DNA of 64,000 nucleotides from Bradyrhizobium guangxiense (GCF_004114915.1 NZ_CP022220.1:186001-250000); one strand, 5' to 3'; positions 24,683 through 34,582 are shown, counted from the first letter of the stretch. Made by a program: numbers and translations. Notes: generated from the letters alone by a model not told the origin.

Positions 24683-25734
24683 ATGAACAGAAGGACGTTT
24701 TTAAAATGGACGGCGCGCGCAACTGCCTCGTTGGCCGCGCCCACAGTCTGGAGTCCGGCGCACAGACATTATACGTTGCGGATACCGGAGGAGCGATGAC
24801 TGAAGTCAATCGTGAGCTTCTCTATGGGCCATTTGAGAAAGCCACAGGAATCCAGGTCGTCCCCGTAATCCGTAGCGCTAGTCCGACCACCCAGATCAAA
24901 TCGATGGTAGAGACCAAGAACTACATGTGGGACTGTGTTTTCGGGGCCGGCGCCGATGAGTCGCTGCAGTGGCAGCAGGCGGATTTGCTAGAACCGCTCA
25001 ACGTGAGTGGCGAATTCGTCGATCAGATTCCCGAGGAGATGCGGCACAATCCAAGCTTTATGCCAGATATATCTCTGCCATTGCTCTGGTATGCCTTCCC
25101 TCTGCCACCAAGAAGGAGCTGACGTCTTTCGCCGACATGTGGGACTTTTCGATCCCAGGAGCTCGTTCACTTCGCAATGGCGGCCGCGACGACAGCGAAG
25201 TTGCCTTGCGGGCTGACGGGGTGCCCGGAGGCGAGGAGATCTACAAGGTTCTTGAGACTGACGACGGCTGGAAGCGCGCCTTCAACAAACTCGACAAGAT
25301 CAGAAGATAGTGACTTGGTGGACGACTCCGCCACAAGGCGCTCAGCTGTTCCACAGTGGCGAGATCGATATTATGCCAACTTTTTCGAACCGGGCCTATC
25401 AATTGATCGCGCAAGGGGATGGGCTGGCGATTTGCTGGAATCAGGCATTTTACAACTCTTATGGCTGGGTCATCCCGAAAGGTAATCCCAAAGCCGAGCT
25501 GACTCGACGTCTCATCGTTTTCTCGCTGGAACCAGAGAGTCAGGCAGCTCGTTGCGCCAAGATCGGTGCCGGACCGTCTAATGTGAACGCATATCAGTTT
25601 ATGAGCAAAGACGTCAGTCGATAATGTCCACCTATCCTGACAATCTGAAGCAAATGGTGCCGGTCGACAACGAATCTTGGAGCAAGAACCTTGCCGAAGG
25701 CGAGGAACGATTCAGGCAGTGGATACTCCAGTGA
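24683..25734 (+). pseudogene. PotD-like substrate-binding protein, copy 3, frameshifted
   Basis: A third paralogue of the two intact binding proteins. The ATG at 24683 starts a twin-arginine-type leader 'MNRRTFLKWTARATASLAAP'. The body is split over frames by shifts near 24760, 25095, 25305 and 25620. Pieces read 'GAQTLYVADTGGAMTEVNRE', 'SLRNGGRDDSEVALRADGVP', 'TWWTTPPQGAQLFHSGEIDI' and finally 'YPDNLKQMVPVDNESWSKNL', ending at a TGA at 25732-25734. Each piece aligns in order with the intact copies, so the overall length is preserved. At least four independent frame changes mean no functional product is expected. The gene sits after a permease remnant and before the asparaginase. Confidence 0.88.
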
Positions 25735-25896
25735 GCTGGCGTAACTTCGGAGCAGGCTCTTACAGGCCGGCAGTGCCGAAGGGCGTCAGAAGAGTGACCA
25801 TGGTTCAGAAGGCATGGACGCAGCTACCCTGGCTTGGACCCTCCACAATCATCGGAGAAAAAGCATCCCTTTCCCCCGCAAACAGCTGAGGCGAGC

Positions 25897-26896
25897 ATGT
25901 CACTACCATTAGTATATGTATTGACGACTGGCGGCACGATCGCGGGCAAGGGCGACTCGTCGGTTCGCCCTGCCGACTACGAGGTCGGTCTTCTTACCGG
26001 CAATGACCTCGTTCAGGCCATCCCCGAACTCGCTCAGTTAGCGGACACACGGGTCATCGAGATTGCGAACATTGGCAGTCAAGACATTTCGTTCGGTCAT
26101 TGGAAAAAGTTAGCTGAGACTGCAAACGGTCTTCTCAGTTCTAAAGAAGAGAACATTGCGGGCATTGTGGTTACCCACGGAACCGATACCCTGGAGGAGA
26201 CAGCCTACTTTCTGAATTTAACGATGAAATCGGACAAGCCGGTGGTCCTGGTCGGATCGCAGCGTCCCCCAACTGCAATGAGTACGGATGGACCCTACAA
26301 TCTCTACAGTGCAGTTCGCGTTGCCATTCAGCCAGAGGCGGCAGGCAAGGGAACTCTGGTGGTCATGAACGAGCAGATCAACGCTGCTCGCGAGGTTGTC
26401 AAGACCAGCACCTTCCGGCTAGAGGCCTTTAAGTCGGGAGACTTTGGCCTTCTAGGCTATGTCGATACGGATAGGATTGTTTTCTATCGGGCACCTGTCC
26501 GTCGTCATGGCAACAACTCTGAATTTGATATCAAGAACATCAACGAGTTGCCGACGGTGCATATTGTTTACTCCTACGCCGATGCACCGGGAACACCGAT
26601 CCGGGATGCTCTCGCTTCGGGCGCGAAAGGAGTTGTCATTGCCGGCGCGGGTGCCGGGACCCTATCCCAAAATGAGAAGGCGGCCGTCGCGGCTTATCGT
26701 AAGACAGGTGGTGAAGCCATCATCATGCGTTCCAGCCGCACTGAACGGGCGCGTCATTGAACGCGACCACTACCTAGAGCTTGGCGTCCTCAACGCAGAC
26801 AATTTAAGTCCGCAAAAGGCTCGCATCCTCCTTGCGTTGGCCCTAACCAGGACCAACAAGCCGCATGAGATAAAGCGAATCTTCTCCGAGTATTGA
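25897..26896 (+). pseudogene. L-asparaginase (type II-like), frameshift near the C terminus
   Basis: From ATG 25897 ('MSLPLVYVLTTGGTIAGKGD') the frame shows both asparaginase catalytic blocks: the nucleophile threonine in 'TTGGTIAGKG' near residue 12 and 'VVTHGTDTLEETAYFL' near 92, with 'GSQRPPTAMSTDGPYNLYSA' in between. At about 26735, after 'MRSSRT', the frame shifts and would stop at 26760. The natural tail 'NGRVIERDHYLELGVLNADN' and 'LSPQKARILLALALTRTN' continues in another frame to 26896. The expected junction 'SSRTGNGRV' indicates loss of two bases (or gain of one). Most of the enzyme is intact, so residual activity or a sequencing error is possible. It would hydrolyse asparagine or glutamine to aspartate or glutamate. 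Confidence 0.85.
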
Positions 26897-27417
26897 CCGA
26901 CATGGACGAGTGCGCATGTCCTAGATGGCTACCTTGTCCCTCTGCGACGCGCCAGTGCGCTCATCGGATGAAGGGGACGGGTGGTGCATCATTCATGAGG
27001 GTGCTGAGACGTTCCTTGAAGCAGGCAACGTCGCACGGCACTTCTGGCGGTCATCTCAACGACCAGCATTCCCGACCACCCGCTTCATTCCAAGCCGACG
27101 GCGCAACAGCCCAATATTAGGAGGCATCCGCGCATGCTTCGCATCCCAAACGGCTTTCTCGCCATCCCAAATCCTGGGCGAGAGGCATCCCCGGCGACGG
27201 GGGTCTTTCTGTTGTGGCTTCGCGAGGTCCTGGCCGAGAGTTCTTTGGCCGCAGTCGAAAATCGCTGAAAGACCCGACCCGCCGGCTGGTCCGCCTGGTC
27301 AATATGGCGATATCTGCATAATGCGCATGGCCAAGGGCTTTGAGAAGATTACTGATTGACTCGATGCAGTCATTGACAACAAGCGCGCCGAACGACCCGA
27401 ACAATTGACTTTGGGTG
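26897..27417. other. 520-base stretch without recognisable gene
   Basis: Between the asparaginase and methyltransferase genes both strands contain only short overlapping frames (up to about 145 codons) with Arg/Ser/Pro-rich composition typical of shadow frames in GC-rich DNA. I see no domain motif, RNA gene or clear repeat. It is probably decayed coding sequence, in keeping with the broken genes on its left. Confidence 0.5.
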
Positions 27418-28146
27418 CTACCGTTGCGCGGAAACCAGAAGCATCATCGGTCGCTCCAACTCTTCTTCCAGCTCTGGCGTTTGTGTGATCTGCTCGGGGG
27501 ACGGGGCAAACTCTTCGACGGCTAAGATCCGGAAGCCAGCACGGATCAAGGTGTTAAGCGTCGTGCCGATGGTCCGGTGATATTTGATTACGCCTTTCGC
27601 AAACCAGTCAGTCTGGCGCTCACCCTCGATCGAATAGCAATTGACTGGCCAAGTCTTGCGCCCGTCCTCGTCGGCGATCCAATGCGGATGGACCGCTGCC
27701 ATAAAGATCGGATGCTCGATGGTGAATACGATATGCCCGCCGGGCGTGAGCGCTTGGTGGACCATGCGCGCGAGACGGCTGAAGTCCCTGATATAGTGAA
27801 AGGTGAGTGCACTATAAGCGAGATCGAAGGCTGCCGGCGGCAACTCCACTGTCTCCAGGTCTGCAATCCGGTATTTAATTTCTGGATCGTTGGTATCCGC
27901 CTTTGCCCGGCTGATCATGTTTTCGGAGAGGTCCAGGCCGAGCACCGAGTTTGCGCCTTGCTTGCGCATCCAGCGCGACGTCCAACCAAGGCCGCACCCC
28001 AAATCGAGGACGCGCTTGCCGAAAATCGCTGGCAAAATCGCGCGTATGGAGGGCCATTCAGGCGCACCGTCCAGACCGCGAATTTGTCTCGGAAGCTGGC
28101 TGTAACCGGCGAAGAAATCGGGATTGTCGTAGATATTCTGTGCCAT
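27418..28146 (-). CDS. Class I SAM-dependent methyltransferase
   Basis: 242 residues from ATG 28146. SAM-binding motif I is 'RVLDLGCGLGWTSRWMRKQG' near residue 45, followed by the acidic motif 'VLGLDLSENMISRA' near 70, 'YRIADLETVELPPAAFDLAY' near 95 and post-motif 'LTPGGHIVFTIEHPIFMAA' near 140. These are the classical Rossmann methyltransferase landmarks of the ubiquinone/UbiE-like group. The substrate is not evident. The gene stands alone among decayed sequences and is read toward the asparaginase relic; nothing in the neighbourhood indicates a pathway. Confidence 0.85.
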   Translation of the reverse strand: MAQNIYDNPDFFAGYSQLPRQIRGLDGAPEWPSIRAILPAIFGKRVLDLGCGLGWTSRWMRKQGANSVLGLDLSENMISRAKADTNDPEIKYRIADLETVELPPAAFDLAYSALTFHYIRDFSRLARMVHQALTPGGHIVFTIEHPIFMAAVHPHWIADEDGRKTWPVNCYSIEGERQTDWFAKGVIKYHRTIGTTLNTLIRAGFRILAVEEFAPSPEQITQTPELEEELERPMMLLVSAQR

Positions 28147-28355
28147 GGTGTTCTCTTGTCCGGCGTAATGGGATTCGGATCATACGACAGACCGAGATTC
28201 CTTTTGTTCCCCTTTCGTCGCGTTTACGGCGCGAATTGGTTTCAACCAATTCTCACTATTTGGGGCAGTGGCGGCGGCGAGCTTCCCCTTGAACCCAGCG
28301 ATGCGGGGCTCAATCTAGACCTAGGGGATGCAGCCGACACTCTGCACGCCCAAAG

Positions 28356-28696
28356 CGGCTGGAAGAAACGTCGGATGATGCCGGGATTATTGGGCGTCAA
28401 AAAGAACAGAGCGACTTGGAGACTCTAGACCCCATCCCGGACGCTCTATTGCCCGTCGCCAATGAGGTTTGGCAAAAGCAAAATCTGTCTCGCCTTCTCA
28501 TTGCTGACTTTGTCGCCCCGGAAACGGGAGAGGTCTGCCTTACGTAAATGACGCGGTTCAAACGCTTCCAACCATTCTGCCGCCTGACATCACTCCGGAG
28601 TATTACCGTCGTCTCCAAGGGCCGCTCAACAGGAACTATCAGGACAACCGAGGCACGGCTCGTATTACTCTTCATAGCGCAAGTGTTACTCAGTAA
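28356..28696 (+). pseudogene. Unidentified gene remnant with a frameshift
   Basis: Two plus-strand segments in different frames read like genuine protein: 'DPIPDALLPVANEVWQKQNL', 'SRLLIADFVAPETGE', then after a frame change near 28540 'GLPYVNDAVQTLPTILPPDI', 'TPEYYRRLQGPLNRNYQDNR' and 'GTARITLHSASVTQ' ending at TAA 28694. The residue composition is unlike the Arg/Pro-rich shadow frames around it. I do not recognise the family. No start is visible, so this is the C-terminal part of a broken gene. Confidence 0.45.
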
Positions 28697-28943
28697 GGCT
28701 CTAGGTAAGCCGCTTGGAAAGAGAGCTCTGGTGGGCATCACCAAAGGACCGGGTATCTCAACAGAGCGCCGTCAATTCAGATGAAGCTTGCTTTGGACTA
28801 CGTGGTCATAGAGCGCTTTCGTGGAGCGGCCTGGAAGTCGCCGCCCCGTTCGCTTTCGGCTTCGCAATTCAGCGATGGCCCCCCTGACATCGCAATGCGG
28901 GACTGAGGCCGGCGTTCGGATCCGAATTGCAGTTCTCCATGGA

Positions 28944-29873
28944 TCATTGGACTCTCGGCAGAGACTTCGCGAAATCGAGCACCCGTCCGCTTACGCTGGT
29001 ATCCACCGTATTGTACGAGCTGAATTGAGAGATATGCCCATGGCCCAACAACCGGAGTAGCAGGGGGCAATGGGACGCCCGCAGCGCCAAGGTGGCGAAT
29101 AGTTCTCCGGCTTGCACCTGCATCGGAACCGGATCGTATTCCGCGTAGGTGATCAAGGTCGGCACGTCCGGGGCATCTATCAGACGGGTCGTCGACATCT
29201 CCAAATATCGGGCAGTCTCCTCGCCGAAATAGGCCTGATTGCGCAGGTCGGGAGAAGGTATACCGAAAGCCGCAGCCGCGACGCGTTCGAGAGCGACGTT
29301 GTAAGACCCGGACTGCAGAACCACGCCGGCCGCTCGGAGAGGTCGCCCCTTGTGGAAGGTGGAGACGAAGGAAGCGAGAGCGACGTGCGCGGCTCCCGCC
29401 GATTCTCCGAGCAGACATATTCGTCTCGGATCTCCTCCATGATCTTGCGCATTCTCCTGGGCCCACCTCAAGGCAGCAATCACGTCGCGTGCCCCAGACG
29501 GCCACTTGCATTCCGGGGCAAGGCCATAGTTCGCGATGAAGGCCGTGACCCCGTTGCGGGCAAAGAAGTAACCCACATTGCTCCTATCGGACTTGTCGCC
29601 GCGACTGTAGCCGCCACCGTGGAAGAACAGCACCACAGGCACCGAACCCGATGTCGCAACCGGCCGATAGACGTCCAACGACTGCCTGGTCCCGTTTCCG
29701 TAGCGGATGTTGGGAATGACGTCGACTCCGTCGGTCGGCTGGTGAGCCAGGATGTCTGCGTAGATCCGCGCGGTTCCGGGCGGATCTATCACCGGCCCCA
29801 AGGCTCTTATTCTTTCTGCTATCTCGTTCGGCGGCGAAGACATCCAGCGATTGTTTTCGAATGGAGCGGTCAT
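28944..29873 (-). CDS. Alpha/beta hydrolase (HSL/BD-FAE-like esterase)
   Basis: 309 residues. The oxyanion motif is 'VVLFFHGGGYSRGD' near residue 85, the nucleophile elbow 'CLLGESAGAAHVALAS' near 160, an acid in 'YAEYDPVPMQ' near 248 and the histidine in 'LLGHGHISQF' near 280, giving a complete Ser-Asp-His triad. The family hydrolyses small esters or amides, including N-formylkynurenine-type substrates. ATG 29873 overlaps the MFS transporter stop by four bases, so it is co-translated with the importer. It is the last gene of the aromatic-type cluster and may hydrolyse either an imported ester or a ring-cleavage product. Confidence 0.88.
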   Translation of the reverse strand: MTAPFENNRWMSSPPNEIAERIRALGPVIDPPGTARIYADILAHQPTDGVDVIPNIRYGNGTRQSLDVYRPVATSGSVPVVLFFHGGGYSRGDKSDRSNVGYFFARNGVTAFIANYGLAPECKWPSGARDVIAALRWAQENAQDHGGDPRRICLLGESAGAAHVALASFVSTFHKGRPLRAAGVVLQSGSYNVALERVAAAAFGIPSPDLRNQAYFGEETARYLEMSTTRLIDAPDVPTLITYAEYDPVPMQVQAGELFATLALRASHCPLLLRLLGHGHISQFSSYNTVDTSVSGRVLDFAKSLPRVQ

Positions 29874-31291
29874 GCCTCCCCCTTTGCCCTTTCATCCAAA
29901 GTCCAGCCTCCGAACCTCTGCCGGCAGGCGTACGTCAGCACGCCAGCTATCAGGACGCCGAATACGAGAGGCAACGCGGCGGTTTCGAAGAAAGCGGTAC
30001 CGGAGAGTTGCTTGGACATCAGGAAGCCTCCGAACAGAGGGCCTCCGATCGCTCCGAGGCGGCCGATCGCCATTCCCCACCCGACGCAGTTCGACCGGAT
30101 GGTGGTTGGATATAACATTCCGAAAGCCGAGTTGATCGCGGATTGGGTACCGGCAACGCATATGCCGGTCACAAGAACCAACCACGGCAGGACTCCGCGA
30201 TCGACGAACGGCTGGCCGATGAGCGCCATCGAGGGGATCGCGACGATGTAGAAAGCGACGATGACGAGAAAACCATAGCGATTGAACCCCACCGTAAGCA
30301 TGAAGCTTCCGATCAATCCTCCGAGACCGAACAGGGTCGCCGTGAGCGCGGCGGCTTCGGGTGAAAGTCCAATGTCACGCAAGACCGTCGGAGCCCAGCT
30401 CGCCATCAGAAGGGTCGTGAACAAATTGACCACCGCGAGTAGCCAGAGGAGCGGTGTGATGATGTGCATGCCGTTTCGAAGCGGCACGAGCGGGGACAAG
30501 GCTCCCCTCGAGCCCGTGGACTTCAAGGCGAAAACCGCGTCGTCCGGAAGGTGGCCCCTCGGGTCGAGAGCCCTGGCGATCCTGAGAAGCTCCGCTCGCT
30601 TCGATGGAACGAGCGACAGGTACTTGATGGACTCGGGCAGTACGAAAACGAGCACCGTCGCCAGCACCACCGGAGCGGCGCCTCCTATATGGAAAAGTAC
30701 TTCCCAGCCGTAGCGGGAGACCAGATACGCGGCGACGAGGCCGGGTACTATGCCTCCGATCTGCACGCCGAGCTGTACGACTATGAGGAAGGCACCGCGG
30801 ACGCGGCGTGGAATGAACTCCGATACGAGCGCGGTCGCGTTAGGGATGATCCCGGCAAGGCCGACTCCCGCGACGAAACGAAGAGCGCAGAACTGCGCGA
30901 CGGAAGCGGCCAGCACGGTCGAGCACGTGGCTAGGCCGAAAAGCAATGTCGACAGAACGATCAGAGGCTTCCTGCCAAAACGGTCGCCGAGATAGCCGGC
31001 TATCGGAGTGCCGATCAGCATTCCGACCAGGCTGGAGCTCAGGATGACGCCCATCGCGCTCCGATCGAAGTTCAATATCTTGATGATCTCGGGGGCGGCA
31101 TAGCCCATTACGACAAGATCGAAACCATCTGCGATCGTGACCAGCAGTGGCCAAAGCACGACATTGAGGTGGAAGGCGCCGATCGATCGGCCTTCCACGA
31201 ATTCGTCCAAGTCGATCCTGCGGCCGTCCGGTCGGCTATCGACCGGAGCGGACCCATCGAACGGAACGACGACTTGTCCTCCGATTCCCAT
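29870..31291 (-). CDS. MFS transporter, aromatic acid:H+ symporter (AAHS) family
   Basis: 473 residues with about twelve membrane helices. The AAHS hallmarks are the aspartate in helix 1 'TIADGFDLVVMGYAAPEI' near 55 and the loop motif 'AGYLGDRFGRKPLIVLSTLL' near 100; PcaK/BenK-type transporters share both. These proteins import aromatic acids such as 4-hydroxybenzoate, protocatechuate or benzoate with protons. It overlaps the downstream hydrolase and lies 34 bases after the FAD hydroxylase gene, so uptake and ring hydroxylation look co-transcribed. The exact aromatic acid is not readable from sequence. Confidence 0.9.
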   Translation of the reverse strand: MGIGGQVVVPFDGSAPVDSRPDGRRIDLDEFVEGRSIGAFHLNVVLWPLLVTIADGFDLVVMGYAAPEIIKILNFDRSAMGVILSSSLVGMLIGTPIAGYLGDRFGRKPLIVLSTLLFGLATCSTVLAASVAQFCALRFVAGVGLAGIIPNATALVSEFIPRRVRGAFLIVVQLGVQIGGIVPGLVAAYLVSRYGWEVLFHIGGAAPVVLATVLVFVLPESIKYLSLVPSKRAELLRIARALDPRGHLPDDAVFALKSTGSRGALSPLVPLRNGMHIITPLLWLLAVVNLFTTLLMASWAPTVLRDIGLSPEAAALTATLFGLGGLIGSFMLTVGFNRYGFLVIVAFYIVAIPSMALIGQPFVDRGVLPWLVLVTGICVAGTQSAINSAFGMLYPTTIRSNCVGWGMAIGRLGAIGGPLFGGFLMSKQLSGTAFFETAALPLVFGVLIAGVLTYACRQRFGGWTLDERAKGEA

Positions 31292-31324
31292 ATTCCCTCC
31301 CGCTTTTTCGTTCGTTTTGGTTCG

Positions 31325-32947
31325 TCAAGCTCCGCGCACCCGGTCGATCACAGCCGTCGGATCCTCCGGTGGAGCGTTTCCGTGCCATGCGATGTGCTGG
31401 TCGGGCCTGACCAGAACGAGTTTGGATTGGTAGGGCTGGCCAGGAGCGGGACAACGGACCACCGACAGCGGGAGCCTCCGCAGCTTCGCGGCCTCGAGCA
31501 ACGCCTCGAGAGGTTCTCCGCTTTCGAAATCGACAAGGGTGTAGTCTCGACCCAACAGATCGTAGAAGCCGCGTCCGGGCGACGGCCAGAAGTGGGGCGA
31601 ACGCGCTCCCGGAAAGTCGGCGGGCTTGTAGTTGCTCCATGTGTCCGGAGGCGCGGCAGTGCCATTGGCACAAACGATGGGGGAGGATTCGTACCGCTCG
31701 CCCAACTGCAGTCCGGACGTGTCGTATTCGTCGAGATCGTCTACGACCACGAAATCCCCGAACGTCTTCCGGGCACGCGCACCGGCCTCGCCTTCATCCT
31801 CGATGGTCGGCGGGATCAGCCACTTGCCTTTCCGTTTCGAGCAGTGGATGCCGATCTTCGAGTTCCTCAAACCGATGGATCTCCGCTCGGCCTCGTACGA
31901 ATCCAGGAGGTTGGGACCGGCCCACCCCGAGTATGCTGCCGCAAGCTTCCAAGTCAGGTTCAGGACATCTCCGATGCCCGTGTTCATGCCGAAGCCACCT
32001 AGAGGTGTGTAGAGGTGCGCCGCGTCGCCAACGAGGAAAGCGGGACCTGCCCGGTATGCCGCGGCAACCAAAGACAAACCGCCGGTCCACGGCCCCTCCG
32101 CGAGGATTTCGTACGGAAGGTCTTTGCCGAATATCGACCGCATCACCTCGTCGCTGCGGACCTGCTCCCAGCCGAGGCCTTCCGGAACCTGATAATGAAT
32201 GATCCAGCGCTCGCGGCCGTCCTGGGCAAAAACGAACGCGCGGAGGTCGTGATTTATGATCCAGGTGATGGTCGCCGGCGCACGCCTGCTCTCCTCCAGC
32301 AGAGTCGGGGCCCGAACGAAATACGTGATCATGGTGCCGGAGACGAACGCATTGTCGATGCGCCCGTCGTCGCCCGCCATGGAAATGTTGAAGTGACGAC
32401 GAACCGGACTCCGAGCCCCATCGGCACCGATGACGTACCGAGACCGGATTCGTTTGCGCACTCCCGTGCGCACGTCTTCGACCGTTGCGATCGGAGCGCC
32501 GTCCTCCCCACCGAGCGCGACCAGGCGTGTACCGAAGCGCACGTCGACCGACTCCGAGGCCTCGGCATGTCGGCGCAGCAGCGGCTCCAGAAAGAGCTGG
32601 GAGATGGACAGGCCGGACTCCGGTCCGAGCTGCCCTTCACTAAGGCGCGTCTTCAGCAGATCGATGTTACCGAATTCGTGGCCGCAGAAGCGCGTGACGA
32701 AGGCTACGCGCGGATGCATTTTGGCAAGCGGCGCCGCCGCGCGAACTTCCTCCGCCAGTCCGAGACGACGGAAATGCTCCATAGTGCGTGCATTCACGAA
32801 ATTGCAGCGGGGCTGGGTCGCCGTCTCGAGGTTTTCCGTAATCAGAATGCAAGGTACCCCCCTCTGCGCGAGATCGATCGCGGATGTCAGCCCGACGGGT
32901 CCTCCGCCTACGATAAGAACGAACGTTTCCTCGAAATCGCCTGTCAT
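31325..32947 (-). CDS. FAD-dependent aromatic hydroxylase (PheA/TfdB/MhpA-like monooxygenase)
   Basis: 540 residues with all three flavoprotein-hydroxylase signatures: GxGxxG in 'VLIVGGGPVGLTSAIDLAQR' near residue 10, the DG motif 'YVIGADGARSPVRRHF' near 170 and the GD motif 'FLVGDAAHLYTPLGGFGMNT' near 300. A C-terminal thioredoxin-like extension ('LLGRDYTLVDFESGEPLEAL') gives the length typical of the PheA/TfdB/MhpA group. It hydroxylates phenolic rings with NAD(P)H and oxygen. Its neighbours are an aromatic-acid importer, a GntR regulator and, divergently, an extradiol-type dioxygenase, so it probably makes the catechol that the dioxygenase opens. Confidence 0.9.
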   Translation of the reverse strand: MTGDFEETFVLIVGGGPVGLTSAIDLAQRGVPCILITENLETATQPRCNFVNARTMEHFRRLGLAEEVRAAAPLAKMHPRVAFVTRFCGHEFGNIDLLKTRLSEGQLGPESGLSISQLFLEPLLRRHAEASESVDVRFGTRLVALGGEDGAPIATVEDVRTGVRKRIRSRYVIGADGARSPVRRHFNISMAGDDGRIDNAFVSGTMITYFVRAPTLLEESRRAPATITWIINHDLRAFVFAQDGRERWIIHYQVPEGLGWEQVRSDEVMRSIFGKDLPYEILAEGPWTGGLSLVAAAYRAGPAFLVGDAAHLYTPLGGFGMNTGIGDVLNLTWKLAAAYSGWAGPNLLDSYEAERRSIGLRNSKIGIHCSKRKGKWLIPPTIEDEGEAGARARKTFGDFVVVDDLDEYDTSGLQLGERYESSPIVCANGTAAPPDTWSNYKPADFPGARSPHFWPSPGRGFYDLLGRDYTLVDFESGEPLEALLEAAKLRRLPLSVVRCPAPGQPYQSKLVLVRPDQHIAWHGNAPPEDPTAVIDRVRGA

Positions 32948-32989
32948 TTCCTCTCTCTTCGGCTTCTTGTTTGTTTTTAGGAACGCTGC

Positions 32990-33682
32990 CTAGCAAGGCG
33001 TTCGCGTCACGACACCGGGCTGGGCTTTTCCCTGCAACAGCAGTTGCTGCCGGCAGAGTTCGGCGGTCTCGCTGAAGTGTCGTGTCAGCAGGACGACCGC
33101 CTCGTCCGGACGGTGCGCGAGCACCGCGTCGGCGATCATCTTGTGGTCGGCGGTGCGGGCTCCGCCGACGTGTGCGGCGCGAGACATGAACCGATACCTG
33201 TCGGCGCTGTCGAACAACTGATCGCAATACGCCAGAATGCGCGGCGCGCGGCACGCGGAGAGAAGCGTGGCGTGGAAGACACGATGCGCGCGCTCCCATT
33301 CCGGGTCAACGGAAGCCGGCGTAAACGGAATGCGGGACAGCCGGTGCCATGAGAGCAGGACCTGCTCCTCCCACTCGGCCCCACCGTACTCGAACGATTT
33401 TCTGAGAGCGAACTCGTTGAGCACGATCCTGGTCTGCAAGAGGTCGTCCAAATCCTCGATGCTCAACGGCGCGACGGAAAAGCCGCGCTGGTCGGAATGC
33501 ATGATGAGGCCGTCTTTGGCCGCCCGGGTCAGAGCCTCGCGCATCGGAGCTGCGCTGACCCCATAACGTTCGCACAGCGAGCGGATCTTCAGCTTTTGGC
33601 CGAAGGAAAACATCCCTCCGATCACGTCCATACGGAGCTTCTGGTAGGCGGCCGTTGCGAGCGTCTCTGATGCGTCCGACAA
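32990..33682 (-). CDS. GntR-family transcriptional regulator (FCD subfamily)
   Basis: 230 residues. An N-terminal winged helix ('GQKLKIRSLCERYGVSAAPM', 'REALTRAAKDGLIMHSDQRG') precedes an all-helical FCD ligand-binding domain with 'FHATLLSACRAPRILAYCDQ' and 'ADHKMIADAVLAHRPDEAVV', whose histidines and aspartates usually bind a metal and an organic-acid ligand. The start is TTG 33682: AGGAGGGG lies five bases upstream and no ATG is near, so the ribosome site decides it. It is divergent from the SDR gene, 93 bases away, and probably represses both arms of the aromatic cluster until a pathway intermediate binds. Confidence 0.9.
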   Translation of the reverse strand: MSDASETLATAAYQKLRMDVIGGMFSFGQKLKIRSLCERYGVSAAPMREALTRAAKDGLIMHSDQRGFSVAPLSIEDLDDLLQTRIVLNEFALRKSFEYGGAEWEEQVLLSWHRLSRIPFTPASVDPEWERAHRVFHATLLSACRAPRILAYCDQLFDSADRYRFMSRAAHVGGARTADHKMIADAVLAHRPDEAVVLLTRHFSETAELCRQQLLLQGKAQPGVVTRTPC

Positions 33683-33775
33683 ACTACCCCTCCTGAAATA
33701 GAAATTTCTTGCCTTGACGTATGATAATCTTTATTTAAGTCGGGCAAGTCAAATAATATATTGTTTGGAGCCGAA
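33683..33775. promoter_or_regulatory. Divergent promoter/operator between the GntR and SDR genes
   Basis: This AT-rich gap carries CTTGCC (33708-33713) and GGCAAG (33743-33748), six-base inverted arms around TTGACG and an AT-rich core, a good candidate for the GntR operator. GAAAT...ATTTC near 33694-33707 is a second small palindrome. Ribosome sites for both genes are at the edges: AGGAGGGG for the regulator, GGAG for the SDR. Confidence 0.5.
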
Positions 33776-34555
33776 ATGGACCTCGGTTTGGCGGCTAAAC
33801 GGGCCCTCGTATGCGCGTCCTCTAAGGGGTTGGGTTTTGCATGCGCGACTTCGCTCGCCCGCGAGGGCTGCGAAATCACACTGAACGGCCGGGATGAGGA
33901 GCGCCTTCGCCTGGCCGCAAAGTCCATCGAGGCCCTCGCGGGTAAGCCAGTGGCGTTCGTCCAGGCGGACATCGCGGAAGAATCGGGTCGCCAAACGGTT
34001 ATCGAGGCCTGTCCCGAACCCGACATCCTCATCAACAACAATCACGGGCCGGCGCCCGGAAATTTCCTCGAGTTCGGCCGCACGGAGTGGTTGGAGGCGA
34101 TCGAGCAGAACATGCTCGCGCCCCTTCACTTCGTAAAAACCTTTCTTCCTGGAATGCGGGACCGGAAGTTCGGGCGGATCATCAATATCACGTCTGCCAT
34201 GGTGAAGGCGCCGCATCCCAAGATGGAACTCTCGTCAGGCGCGCGCGCCGGGCTCACGGCGGCCTGCAAGTCGCTTGCCCGGCAATACGCCGCCTACAAC
34301 GTCACCATCAACAACATGCTGCCCGAGCGCATCGATACCGATCGTCAGCGCTTCATGGCGGAAAGGATGATGTCGGAGCTGGGAATATCGCTTGAAGAGG
34401 CACGCACCAGGATCGCCGACTCGCTTCCGGCGAAGCGATTCGGAAAGCCAGAAGAATTCGGGGATGCCTGTGCCTACCTCTGCAGCGTACAGGCGGGCTT
34501 CATCACCGGCCAGAATCTTCAACTGGACGGCGGCTCCTACCCCGGCCTGATTTGA
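33776..34555 (+). CDS. SDR-family oxidoreductase with atypical active site
   Basis: 259 residues from ATG 33776, with GGAG six bases upstream; a TTG at 33761 is in frame but would put the ribosome site inside the gene. The cofactor glycine motif is 'ALVCASSKGLGFACATSL' near residue 10, and 'DILINNNHGPAPG' is the NNAG equivalent. At the catalytic site, 'INITSAMVK' supplies the serine, but the usual Y-x-x-x-K positions read S and R ('ELSSGARAGLTAAC'). This Tyr/Lys-less variant is seen in a known SDR subgroup and may mean altered chemistry. It is co-directional with the dioxygenase 27 bases downstream. Confidence 0.87.
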   Translation: MDLGLAAKRALVCASSKGLGFACATSLAREGCEITLNGRDEERLRLAAKSIEALAGKPVAFVQADIAEESGRQTVIEACPEPDILINNNHGPAPGNFLEFGRTEWLEAIEQNMLAPLHFVKTFLPGMRDRKFGRIINITSAMVKAPHPKMELSSGARAGLTAACKSLARQYAAYNVTINNMLPERIDTDRQRFMAERMMSELGISLEEARTRIADSLPAKRFGKPEEFGDACAYLCSVQAGFITGQNLQLDGGSYPGLI

Positions 34556-34582
34556 ACGAAAACCAATACAAGGGAGGACTTG

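Noticed and set aside
26897..27417. Possible transposase relic on either strand
   Set aside because: No DDE or helix-turn-helix motif, terminal inverted repeat or target duplication could be found.
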